A DNA stretch of 64,000 nucleotides from CAVZTA01 sp963778025. GTDB lineage: Bacteria > Chloroflexota > Limnocylindria > Limnocylindrales > CSP1-4. This document shows, in pieces, positions 18,635 to 27,185 of this stretch. The notes under the pieces were generated by a model, which saw nothing but the letters and a program-made list of their open reading frames with translations, searched no databases and was not told the origin of the DNA. The translations under genes were made by a program, and so were the position numbers. The stretch lies in NCBI GenBank assembly GCA_963778025.1, contig CAVZTA010000010.1, forward strand, positions 3,737 through 67,736. Direction: 5' to 3'. Numbering within the stretch: position 1 is the first letter of the stretch; each line of letters starts with the position of its first letter.

Positions 18635-20307
18635 GGCGTCGTCACCGTGATCAGCGAGACGTCGTGGCGGCGCAGGAGTAGGCGGTCACCGACTGACGTC
18701 GTCACCTTCGCGCTGCCTGAGGCTCCGGCCGGGCTCGAGGCGACGTTGTTGCCGTCGAAGCCTTCGGTCTGCCAGGCGTTCTTCGCCTCGCTGAACGTCT
18801 TGTTCGTGCCGTCCGGCGTTGGGCTGAGCGTGTCGACGAGATTCGGGACGGGCTTCAGGCCGCTGCCGCATGTCGCCACCGTGACCGTCACGTTCGGCTG
18901 CGTCCCGCTGACCGTGACGCTGTTCGTCGCGGTCGCGGTCCCGGCGAAGGCGAAGCTGCCGACCGCCGAGAACGAGACGGGCACGAGACACATGAAGGTG
19001 TCGCCGGTCGTGCCATACGACGCGAGGCTGGTCGGGATCGCGCACGAGCTCAGCGAGACCGGCGAGGCATTCCGGGTGAGGCTGAACGTCAGGTTGTTGG
19101 CTGTGCCGCCCTGGTTCTGGACCTGGACATACAGCCAGGCGGCCGGTTCGCGCATCGTCTGATCCGCCGCGACCGAGTCAAGGTTCAACGTCAGGCCGCC
19201 GGTGCCGTAGCTCGCGACGCCGGCGAGGCCGTTGCCGGTCCCGCCGAGTCGATAGGGCGAAGCCCACACGTTCACGGCCAGTCGCGGACGGGGGATGACC
19301 TTGACGATGGCGGAGACATTGTTGGTCCCGGTCGAGAGACCTGACGCGTTCGCGGTGGCCTGGAGTCCGACCTTGAAGTCGTTCAGGCTCCCGACGCTCG
19401 TCGCCGTCATCGTCTGCGTGAACGTGCAGTACGTGGGCGCTGCCCCCTTGACGATCGAGGTCGGCAGCGTCGAGCACCCGGTCGGAGTGCTCACGTTCGC
19501 GCCGTTCACCGAGAACTGGTACGCGATCGTGTCGAGGTTGATGTTGCCGGTGTTCTTCACCCGGACCTTGTAGTTGATCGTCGACCCCTCCTTGAACTGG
19601 AGGTAGTTGTCGACGTTGTTCAGGTCCTGGCACGGAGCGTAGTAGTAGCCCGGGGCAGCAACGGAGTCGGCGAGCTGGCACGCGGCCGAAAGGGTGCTGA
19701 CGTTGTCCGCGCTCGTGCCTTCGACCCAGACCAGGATCTCCAGGCCCGCCGGGTCGAAGCCGTCACCCAGTACGGTGGCGGTCGACTCGGACGACAGCGT
19801 GATCGTCGTACCGAGGACGTTGCTGAGGAGCGGCGTGACCAGGCGGAAGTCGTACGAGACGCGGACTTCATACGTGTCCCCGTTCACGCAGTCGTTGATC
19901 GGCTGACGCAGGGCGCCGGTCGACTTTGCGCGGCACGTCACGCCGGTCGTCAGCCTCGATGCACCCAGCGTGGTCTTGAGGGCGGAAGCGGCCTCGTTCT
20001 CGACGTACCAGGTCACGTTCTGGCCGGCGGTATCGCAGTTGACGTTCGTGGAGTCCGCACACAGCGGGTGACGCGCCCCGTAGAGGACCCCCTCCTTCGC
20101 GGCGTTCTCTACCGCGACGTAGGCGAAGAACAGGCGTCCGAGGTCGACCGCAGCTCCGACCAGGAGGAGCATGACGGGCAGGATCAGCGCGAACTCGACC
20201 ATGCTCTGCCCGAGCGTCCGCGTGCGCCCGACCGCCGGCCGAGCCGGGTCCTGGGCGGCGGGGCGCCCGCGCAGACGGGCGAAGACGGCGGTGCGACGCG
20301 GGCGCAT
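18631..20307 (-). CDS. module C gene 1: TadE - DUF11-like repeats - PASTA-like domain protein
   Basis: About 558 residues from ATG 20307 (a GAGG site upstream; ATG 20337 also possible). The N-terminus has the TadE motif (QSMVEFALILPVMLLLVGA, then VDLGRLFFAYVAVENAAKEG). A TadE-type extracellular part follows, then two DUF11/CARDB-like beta domains (INYKVRVKNTGNINLDTIAY; WLYVQVQNQGGTANNLTFSL). The end is PASTA-like: KPVPNLVDTLSP, FSEAKNAWQTEGF. The last 25 residues match paralogues only if read one frame over (TQSVTAYSCAATTS) before returning to LITVTTP, so a compensating pair of indels is likely. Its stop overlaps the next start by ATGA. Confidence 0.8.
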   Translation of the reverse strand: MRPRRTAVFARLRGRPAAQDPARPAVGRTRTLGQSMVEFALILPVMLLLVGAAVDLGRLFFAYVAVENAAKEGVLYGARHPLCADSTNVNCDTAGQNVTWYVENEAASALKTTLGASRLTTGVTCRAKSTGALRQPINDCVNGDTYEVRVSYDFRLVTPLLSNVLGTTITLSSESTATVLGDGFDPAGLEILVWVEGTSADNVSTLSAACQLADSVAAPGYYYAPCQDLNNVDNYLQFKEGSTINYKVRVKNTGNINLDTIAYQFSVNGANVSTPTGCSTLPTSIVKGAAPTYCTFTQTMTATSVGSLNDFKVGLQATANASGLSTGTNNVSAIVKVIPRPRLAVNVWASPYRLGGTGNGLAGVASYGTGGLTLNLDSVAADQTMREPAAWLYVQVQNQGGTANNLTFSLTRNASPVSLSSCAIPTSLASYGTTGDTFMCLVPVSFSAVGSFAFAGTATATNSVTVSGTQPNVTVTVATCGSGLKPVPNLVDTLSPTPDGTNKTFSEAKNAWQTEGFDGNNVASSPAGASGSAKVTTSVGDRLLLRRHDVSLITVTTP

Positions 20308-20358
20308 GATGCCTCGGCGATCCGTGGGTTCGAGCACGCCGGAACACTCGTTCCGTGC

Positions 20359-20364
20359 CCTTGC
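20359..20364 (-). promoter_or_regulatory. module C copy of shared upstream motif
   Basis: GCAAGG on the minus strand, followed after 8 bp by AACG and AGTGTTCC, 52 bp upstream of the chosen start. It aligns with elements upstream of modules A and B, but is the weakest of the three. Confidence 0.3.
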
Positions 20365-20471
20365 ACGGTCGCTTGAATCGGTGCGTCAGCGCATAGACCG
20401 AGGGTCCCGTCAGCGCCTGACGTTGGTCCTCCCGCGACTCGTCAGCGCGCCCGATCAGCCCGAACAGAGGA

Positions 20472-20498
20472 GAGCCGCGCCCGTCGGGGACGCGGTTC
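20472..20498 (-). terminator. hairpin downstream of module B
   Basis: GAGCCGCG / CGCGGTTC arms (8 bp with one G-U) lie 22 bp after the module B TadG-like stop. It resembles the hairpin that follows module A. Confidence 0.5.
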
Positions 20499-20520
20499 GA
20501 GACGTTGCTGCGGACTGCGG

Positions 20521-21770
20521 CTACTTGAAGAGCTGGACCGAAATCGGCGTGTTCGCGGGCGTGATGTCACCACCGATGATGATCGGGCCATCGGTGACGT
20601 AGCTGACGAACCATCCCTTGAGGCAGCCGAGGAAGCCGCCGCCGGTCGTGATCGGGACCAGTCGGTGCGCCCGGCGGACTCGCGCACTGGTTCACGTTCG
20701 AGCCCTGGACGAGGACCTCCTTGCAGGTAGAAGTTGCCCAACGTGTGGACGTAGTACCAAGTGTTGTTGCCCGTCGGATCGACACCGACTGAAGTCGGAC
20801 GGGCACTCGATCCGTCGCGCCGGGATCGATGCGGCACGCCTGGTTGTGCAGCGGGATGGTGACGACCGTGTTCAGGTAGGCGTCGAGCTCGTTCTCGACG
20901 GAGTTCGGGTTGCCAGTCTGCGCCTGGAACCAGTCCGGGGATATCCACGGGCTGGTTCGAGCGGTCCGGTGATCTCCTGGGCGAGGTTCATGCCGCTCAC
21001 GACGTCCAGCCAACCGAACGTGCCGGACGAGTCCCCGGAGGAGCGACACAGCGGAAGGATCACCTCCAGTCGCCGTGTTGCCGCTCGGGTTCGCGGTCGT
21101 CGGGCAGGTCCTCCTCGCCGACGATCGGCCAGTACGGATCGGTCGCGTGGTCGGGCGGCGGCGCGCCGATCCACGTGCCCAGGATCAGGTTGCCGCCGGA
21201 GTCGCACTGGAAGACCTCGACCGGGAACGTAATCGGCAGGAAGGCGCATCCGTCTGTCGTCGCGGTGCACTCAGGGCTGGTCGCGCCGGCGACGGCCGTC
21301 GCCTCGGCACTCGCGGTCAACGTCGTGATCGGGACGGGAAGCAGCCGCGCGAAGATGCCCTGCGCCACGCGATTGCCGCCGGCGCGGACGCCGCGGGCAT
21401 TCGGCGGGATCGGCAGCGTGGACGCGCGGTTCTGGACGACCGGGATGCCGGCACGATGGGCTGCGCGAATCCGTCGGTGAACTCGGCGGTCGGCGTCGCG
21501 AGCCCGTTCGCGGTCGCGGCGTCGTCGATGGCTGCCCAGACCTGGCCCATGGTGCGGTTCTTGCCCGACAGCTGCTCAGCCACGATCGAGCGTGCCGGAC
21601 ATGGCTGCCGAGTCCGCCCCGTTCTGCGCGATGCGCTGCTGGGCGAACAGGTTGCCGCCCTCGATGACGAGCGCGAGCACCGGGATGATCACGAAGACCA
21701 GGGCAAGGGTGAAGATGACGAGCGCCTGGCCCGTCTCGTGGCGGCGTGCCCGCATGGGGATGGGCCTCAT
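20521..21770 (-). pseudogene. module B gene 3: TadG-like pilus-assembly protein, multiply frameshifted
   Basis: ATG 21770 directly follows the TadE stop codon. The N-terminus is intact: GQALVIFTLALVFVIIPVLALVIEGGN, then FAQQRIAQNGADSAAMSG. The remainder is recoverable across several frames: MGQVWAAIDDAATANGLA, ARLLPVPITTLTASAEATAV, FLPITFPVEVFQCDSG, ENELDAYLNTVVTIPLHNQ, and the ending GCLKGWFVSYVTDG to SVQLFK. The same ending (GWFVRYIS to GVQLIK) and the VAG-x-LPI-x-FPI/V motif are found in the module A paralogue, so the two are true homologues. At least four indels are needed. Length about 415. Confidence 0.75.
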
Positions 21771-22308
21771 CTACGGGTTGCTTCGGACAGGCGGAGGCGG
21801 TGTGCGAACGGGTCGAGTTCGGGCACACGAACGCGACGACCGACTCGGACTTCGCGACCAGGTCGATTCCGCCGATCGAGCCGCCCGACGATGCGGCGTC
21901 AACGGCTCCCATCGTTGACCGACGGTGACGACGGCGACACATCCGACGGCCATCGGCTGGGTCGCGGTGCTGGCGTCGCACTCTGGACGTTCGCCGTGAC
22001 GTCAGTCGGGACACGGGGCGCTCGGATTGGTCGGGCAGCGGCTGGTAGAAATGGACGAAGTTGCCGCGTCGTGGTCGACACGCCGGTTCCGACCGCCATC
22101 TCGCGCGCACGCTGCTCGATCGACGGAACGTCCTGGTTCACGATCGCGAGGCGCGCGGCCTCGCGCGCGGCGTTCGTCAGCGAGGTGTACATGAAGATGG
22201 CGCGACCCAGGTCGACCATCCCGAACAGCAGGAGGATGATCGACCGGGGCGACGATCGCGAACTCCGCGAGGGCCTGCCCTGCGCGAGCGGCGTCGGAGG
22301 AACCTCAT
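21771..22308 (-). pseudogene. module B gene 2: small TadE-like pseudopilin, frameshifted
   Basis: ATG 22308 overlaps the upstream stop as ATGA and gives MRFLRRRSRRA. The TadE helix (IILLLFGMVDLGRAIFMYTS, LTNAAREAARLAIVNQDVPS) is in a second frame. The C-terminal part matches the module A paralogue: HFYQPL, VGCVAVVTVGQRWEPLTP, SVVAFVCP, SACPKQP. The TAG stop at 21771 abuts the next ATG. Several indels. Length about 175. Confidence 0.75.
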
Positions 22309-23626
22309 GGGCCGACCGTGATGGATCGACGCGCAGCCATTGGGCTGTGGATCGATCGTGCCCACCCGTGATCGTCTGGGTCTTGATGTTGTAGTTCGGA
22401 TTGCCGTTGTTCTTGGGCGGGAGGGTCGCCAGCGGCCCGGTGAAGCCCTGCCGCGGTCCAGATGCCCAGCGCGTCATCGCGCTTCTTGTTCGCGAAGTCC
22501 GGCACGGTGCACATGCGCGTGCCGACGACGATCAGGCCAATCTTCGTCTGGCTGTTCGTCGCGCCGGTTACGGCCTCGGTGACGGTCAAGGTTGACGTTG
22601 TAGGAGCCCTCGGCCGTGTACGTGTAGGTGGCCGTCCGCTTGTCGTGCTGGAGAAGTCGATCGTGTCCCGTTGCCGTCGAAGTCCCAGTCGTAGCGGCTA
22701 TAGGTGAGCGGCGGGCTCCTCGTCTCGACGAAGGTGAAGTTGACCGCAAGCGGAGCTCGTCCCGACGTCGGCGTCGCCGTGAACTCGGCGATGGGTCCGG
22801 TCGTCGGGCGGGACGGTCACGCTGATGTAGTCGGTCTTCGTGACGGTGTTCGACCCGCCTGTGTTCTGTACGGTGAGCTGCACGGAGAAGTGGCAGACGG
22901 TGCCCGGCGTCGCCGGTGCACGGATACGTGATAGTCGGCGGCGCCTTGACGAGACCGATGGTCCCGTCGCCGAAGTCCCAGACCCACGAAGTCGGGCTGT
23001 TCGTGGACTTGTCGGTGAACGTCACGTTGAGCGGTGCGTAGCCGCTCTGCGGCGTGCCGACGAAGTCGGCAACGGGCGGCGGGACGACGGCGCCGCCGCC
23101 GCCCCCGGGACGGCCGCGACGGCGCCCTCGGTGACAGGGAACGTGCCCTCAGCGGTGACCTGGATCTGCTTGCCCGACGACGTTGCCGATGATCGGCGTG
23201 ATCACCCCGAACTTGCAGGTGATGTCGATCCGGACGGGGTCGCCGATCGAAATGCCGGCCGCGAAGATCGGGTCGGGGACGATCGGCTTGCTGATCGACG
23301 GGTCTTCGGGCAGGTCGCAGTTAAGCGTCTTGGTCTCGCCGCGGACCAGCTTCTGGTAGCGGTCTCTGAATCTTCGTGCTTGATCGGCGTTGTCGGGCGG
23401 GACCCACGCCGAAGCGTTCGTCGCTGCGAACGTGCCGGCGACGCGCGTCATCTGCTGGAGCTCGACGTAGCCGAGGTAGATGCCGGCCGAAGTCGATCCC
23501 GAACAACAGGAGCAGGAGGAAGACCGGGAGAACGAGCCCGAGCTCGAGCAGCGACTGACCGGACTCGCGCGACTGGCGGCGGTCGGAGCGGCGAGGCCGA
23601 GCGGTGGCGCGATGGGTGCCGAGCAT
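22305..23626 (-). pseudogene. module B gene 1: TadE - two PKD - PASTA-like protein, multiply frameshifted
   Basis: ATG 23626 begins a basic leader and the TadE motif (GQSLLELGLVLPVFLLLLLFGIDFG). Then come a VELQQMTRVAGTFAATNASA helix, an extracellular TadE part (RIDITCKFGVITPIIGNVVG), a Gly-rich hinge, PKD repeat 1 (VADFVGTPQSGYAPLNVTFTD, SWVWDFGDGT), PKD repeat 2 (AVNFTF, YDWDFDGNG) and a PASTA-like end (CTVPDFANKKRDDALGIWTAAG, then TQTITGG and CASITVGP). At least five indels. About 435 residues. Its stop at 22305 overlaps the next start as ATGA. Confidence 0.78.
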
Positions 23627-23697
23627 GGGACTCCGGGAGGCGATGAGTATCAGTTTCCCCGGCGGACTAGGACTATCCGTCCCAAGACCTTGCAACC

Positions 23698-23703
23698 GCC
23701 CTT
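23698..23703 (-). promoter_or_regulatory. module B copy of shared upstream motif
   Basis: On the minus strand GCAAGGTC is followed by GACGGATAGTCCT, 72 bp upstream of the module B first gene. The same elements, GCAAGGTC and GACGATAGTCCT, lie 75 bp upstream of module A. Confidence 0.45.
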
Positions 23704-23774
23704 GCCCGAAAACGTCAGCGCTGCCGACCAGGTGCACCGTCGCACCGCTGCCTGCACGGCCGCCGGGCAAACGA

Positions 23775-23806
23775 ACGAGCCGCGCCCCTGGTAGAGCGCG
23801 GCTCGT
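23775..23806 (-). terminator. hairpin downstream of module A
   Basis: ACGAGCCGCGC and GCGCGGCTCGT form a perfect 11-bp stem with a 10-nt loop, starting 51 bp after the module A TadG-like stop. On the minus strand it is followed by TCGTTTG. It separates module A from module B. Confidence 0.7.
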
Positions 23807-23856
23807 GCCGCTGGCCTCGTCGATCACCGGCCGACCGAATGGCCGGCTTCTCTCGT

Positions 23857-24979
23857 CTACTTGATGAGCTGGACGCCGATCGCGTCGCTGGTGCCGACGC
23901 CTGCCGTGCCGACCGCACCGGCACTGATGTAGCGGACGAACCAGCCGGCGACGCAGCTGCTGCTGCCGTTGCCGGCGATCGTGTACAGGTTCTTCGACGG
24001 GTTCGAGTCGCAGGCGGTGTTCTTGCCGCCGTTCTCGTCCGAGACGTAGTCGATCCATACCGACGCGACCTTGACGATGTGATAGTTGCCGCCGCCACCG
24101 CCGTCGGCGCAGCCCTCATCGCTCCCGCTGTCGCAGATCGGGATGAGATAGGGGCCCCCGGGCAGCTCGGCCTGAAGGGCGTCGAAGATCTTCTTCGCGC
24201 AATCGTTGCCGGGGTCGCCCGGGACGTCCTGCGGGAGGTTGAACTGGACGTTGATCGAGCTCGTGACCTCGTCATCGCAGCTCATGCCCGGGACGAGATC
24301 GAGCACCTGGAAGGCGCCACCGGCCGGCTTGCAGAGCGGGATGATGTACTCGGGTCCCGTCGGCGGGTTGCCGGGTTGGCTGAGCTGCCAGTTGACCTCC
24401 TGGCCGGGCTCGACGAGGTCGCCGTTGACCTCGCAGTCGGTCACGTTGATGGGGAACACGATCGGCAGGAAGTCACCGCCCTGCAGCGAGCCGGCCACCG
24501 CCGTCGCGTCCGCCGACGAGCTCAGGCTGTCGATCCCGATGACGCGCGCGAAGGACGTCCCGAAGGTGCGCTGACCTGCGACGCTCACGCCCTGGGCGGC
24601 GGGCGGGATGGCGTCCGTCCCGACCCGGGCAGCCAGCGCGCGGTCGGGCGTGACGACGCCGAACGGGGTCAGAAGCTGCCCGGTGACGTTCGTGAACCGA
24701 GCGTCGACGAGGTCGAGGCCGGTCGGACCAGGGCGCCATGATCGGGCTCATCGCGGCTGCGACGTCCGTGGTGGTCTTCGCCACCCCGCCAAGGGATTGA
24801 GCGATGACGACGGCGCCCGCGTTGGCTGCGGCGTCGACGGTGTTCTGGGTGACGCGTTGCTGGGCGTACGCATTCCCGCCCTCGAGCACGAGTGCCACGA
24901 GGCCGATGAAGGCGACCATCCCCAGGGCCGCGATGACGATGATCTGGCCGCGCTCCTGGCGGTTCGACGAACGATGCAT
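23857..24979 (-). pseudogene. module A gene 3: TadG-like pilus-assembly protein, one frameshift
   Basis: From ATG 24979: GQIIVIAALGMVAFIGLVALVLEGGN, then AYAQQRVTQNTVDAAANAGA (TadG signature). An indel near 24735 separates the membrane part from the long extracellular domain, which is intact from SVAGQRTFGTSFARVIGIDS to GVQLIK. That domain has about a dozen cysteines, the DFLPIVFPINVTDCEV motif and a GWFVRYISAG end shared with the module B paralogue. Length about 372. It lies 23 bp downstream of the TadE gene. Confidence 0.82.
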
Positions 24980-25002
24980 GGCGGTCGGCTCCGTGGGTAT
25001 CG

Positions 25003-25503
25003 CTAGGGCTGGCGGAGGCACGTCGCACCGCTGCAGACGTACTCGACGGGGATGCTGACGACGGTCTTGAGCTGCACGCCGTTCTTGAAGACGAGCTGCC
25101 GGACGATCGGCGTCAGGAGGTCGAACTTCGCTTCGAACTTGACGACCGCGACGCATCCGATGCGGATCGGCGCACACGCCTCGTTGTTCGAGGGATCGAC
25201 GCCGTCATCGTTCTTGTTGTCGTTGGGGTCGTATGGCTTGTAATACTCGACGTCGAAGGTGGTCGCGGGATCGCCCGTGTTCACGACGGACGACTGGCCG
25301 AACGTTCGCTGGCGGATGAGCGTCGCATCCTGGTTCACGATCGCCAGACGCGCCCCTTCACGCGCGGCGTTCGTGAGCGAGGTGTAGACGAATACGCCTC
25401 GGCCCAGATCGAACAGTCCGCAGACCACGAGCAGGAAGATGGGCAGGACGACCGCGAACTCGACGAGGCTCTGGCCCCTCGTCCGGCCACGTCGGAGCTT
25501 CAT
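25003..25503 (-). CDS. module A gene 2: small TadE-like pseudopilin
   Basis: An intact 166-residue protein. MKLRRGRTRGQSLVEF, then AVVLPIFLLVVCGLFDLGRG (TadE motif, conserved Glu), YTSLTNAAREGARLAIVNQD, and an extracellular tail with VGCVAVVKFEAKF-type text (IGCVAVVKFEAKFDLLTPIV) ending CSGATCLRQP. This is the only undamaged small TadE gene of the three and serves as the reference for repairing the others. ATG 25503 overlaps the upstream stop by ATGA. Confidence 0.88.
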   Translation of the reverse strand: MKLRRGRTRGQSLVEFAVVLPIFLLVVCGLFDLGRGVFVYTSLTNAAREGARLAIVNQDATLIRQRTFGQSSVVNTGDPATTFDVEYYKPYDPNDNKNDDGVDPSNNEACAPIRIGCVAVVKFEAKFDLLTPIVRQLVFKNGVQLKTVVSIPVEYVCSGATCLRQP

Positions 25504-26733
25504 GAGCCGTTCACCCGGATGACGGACGAGCACGGCACGTCGGTGAGGGCCGTGACGTCCTGGGAGTTGACGGTCCAGCCGTTCCCACTGGGAGCGCCCG
25601 GAGCGTTCTGGACGGTGGTCGTGAACCCGGCGGTCCCCCACGGTCCGTCGACCTTGTTGCGCTTCAGGCCGATCAATGACGGGACGTGACACACCGGCGG
25701 GGCGATCGAGATGTAGGCGCTCTTCAGCGTGAACAAGCTCCCGGCCGCGTTGGTGACGGTCAGCTTCACGTCGTACGTGCGCGACACCGCGGAGGTGTAC
25801 GTGTGCGTCGGGTTCTGCTCCGTCGACGTGGCGCCGTCGCCGAAGTCCCAGAGCCACGCCGTGGGCGTGCCCGTCGAGTCATCGAAGAACTGGACGGGAA
25901 GGGGGCTGTTTCCCGGAGGTGACATCCGCGTGGAAGGCGGGCCCCACCGCCGCTGAGATGCCGACGGACCTGGTGGACTGGCTCGAGCCGGCAGCGTTGT
26001 AGACGGTGAGTCGCACCGTGTACGCGCCGGGCGCCGCGTAGGTGTGCGTGGCGTCCTGTGTCGTGGCGGTGTTGTCGGGGCTGGACGGATCGCCGAAGTC
26101 CCACTGCCAGCTCGTCGGGAAGCCACCAGACTCGTCGGTGAACGAGATCGGCACGTTCACGGCCTGATTGAGTGGCGACGCGGCGAACGCCGCGGTCGGT
26201 GAGACGGGACCGCCGCCACCGCCCGGAGCGCCGCTCCCGGTCGCCGACATCCCCTCCTTGATCGGGAAGAGCGAGCTCGCAGTCACGTTGATCGCCGAGC
26301 CCAGGATCTGCGAGATGCCCGGCGTGATGACCTGGAAGCGGCAGTCGAACGAGACCTGCACCCGGTCACCGATATCCGTCGCCGTCCCGTTGCCGTTGAC
26401 GTCGATGAACGTCGGGTACGGAGCCGTCACCAGGACGGTCTGTGTGGCGGGATCCCAGAGCCGGCAGTTCGTCGCGCGGGCGTTGGTCGTGACCAGCACC
26501 TGGTATTCGTCCTCGGTGTCGGCGTCACCGGCGTCGAGCTTCACGGCGTTGTTGGCCGCGAAGTTCGCCGCGAGCCGAGCCATGTTCTGCGAGTTGACCC
26601 AGCCGAGGTAGACCCGCCCGAAGTCGATTCCCACGAGCATGATCAGCAGGAGGACGGGCAGGACGATCGAGAACTCGACCAGCGATTGCCCATGCGCATC
26701 GAGACGCGCGCGTAGACGGCGTACGTGGGACAT
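25500..26733 (-). pseudogene. module A gene 1: TadE - two PKD - PASTA-like protein, one frameshift
   Basis: ATG 26733 (GGGGAAG upstream; ATG 26763 possible) starts MSHVRRLRARLDAHGQSLVEF, then SIVLPVLLLIMLVGIDFGRV (TadE). An extracellular TadE part ends ITPGISQILGSAINVTASSL. PKD 1 is SPTAAFAASPLNQAVNVPIS with TSWQWDFGDPS; PKD 2 is LPVQFFDDSTGTPTAWLWDF. The end is PASTA-like: CHVPSLIGLKRNKVDGPWGT, AGFTTTV, WTVNSQDVTALTDVPCSSVI, RVNGS. A single indel near 25915 falls between the PKD domains. About 410 residues. Predicted to be anchored by one helix with the repeats outside the cell. Confidence 0.85.
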
Positions 26734-26784
26734 CGGCTTCCCCGGCGGTGTATCGGACCTCATGACGGACGGAGGTCCTGGCGA

Positions 26785-26813
26785 TGGGCAGGACTATCGT
26801 CGGGGGACCTTGC
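26785..26813 (-). promoter_or_regulatory. module A copy of shared upstream motif
   Basis: Minus-strand GCAAGGTC (26806-26813 region) followed by GACGATAGTCCT, 75 bp before the module A start. Nearly the same two blocks, with the same order and close spacing, precede module B. The GATAGT block could be a -10 element. Confidence 0.45.
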
Positions 26814-26920
26814 GCATCAACTTACGGGTGGTGCGTCGGGCCCACACCAGCCGAGAAGGTGGTCGCGGTCGGTACCAACGGCCGGTTCCCGCCGCTCGCG
26901 GGCGCCCCGACGATGCCCGC

Positions 26921-27142
26921 ATGATCAAGCGGCTGGGCATGTCCCTCATCTGGTTCTACGCCGGCTGGTACGCGGGCGCCATGGCCGCGTTCTTCGGCGG
27001 GTTCACGCCGTTCATCGGCCCGGTCATCGGCGTCCTGGCGGCCGGGTTCTACATCGGCGACACCCGCGGGATGTGGGGCACGCGCCGGAAGGCGAGGGCC
27101 GCGACCCGGCCCGCGACCGGGCTGCCCGAGCTCGTCGACTGA
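26921..27142 (+). CDS. small two-helix membrane protein
   Basis: 73 residues from ATG 26921. The sequence has two hydrophobic segments (about residues 6-24 and 30-48, rich in Gly and Phe), separated by GGFTPFIGP, and a basic tail. It is divergent from module A and could share its promoter region. No family recognised. Confidence 0.6.
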   Translation: MIKRLGMSLIWFYAGWYAGAMAAFFGGFTPFIGPVIGVLAAGFYIGDTRGMWGTRRKARAATRPATGLPELVD

Positions 27143-27185
27143 TCGCCGGCCGCGCCATCGCGCGGCTCAGCGACGACCGATCGGC

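Noticed and set aside
17063..26733. A complete Tad pilus locus
   Set aside because: No ATPase, inner-membrane platform, secretin-like or Flp pilin gene is present, so only the minor-pilin-like part can be claimed.
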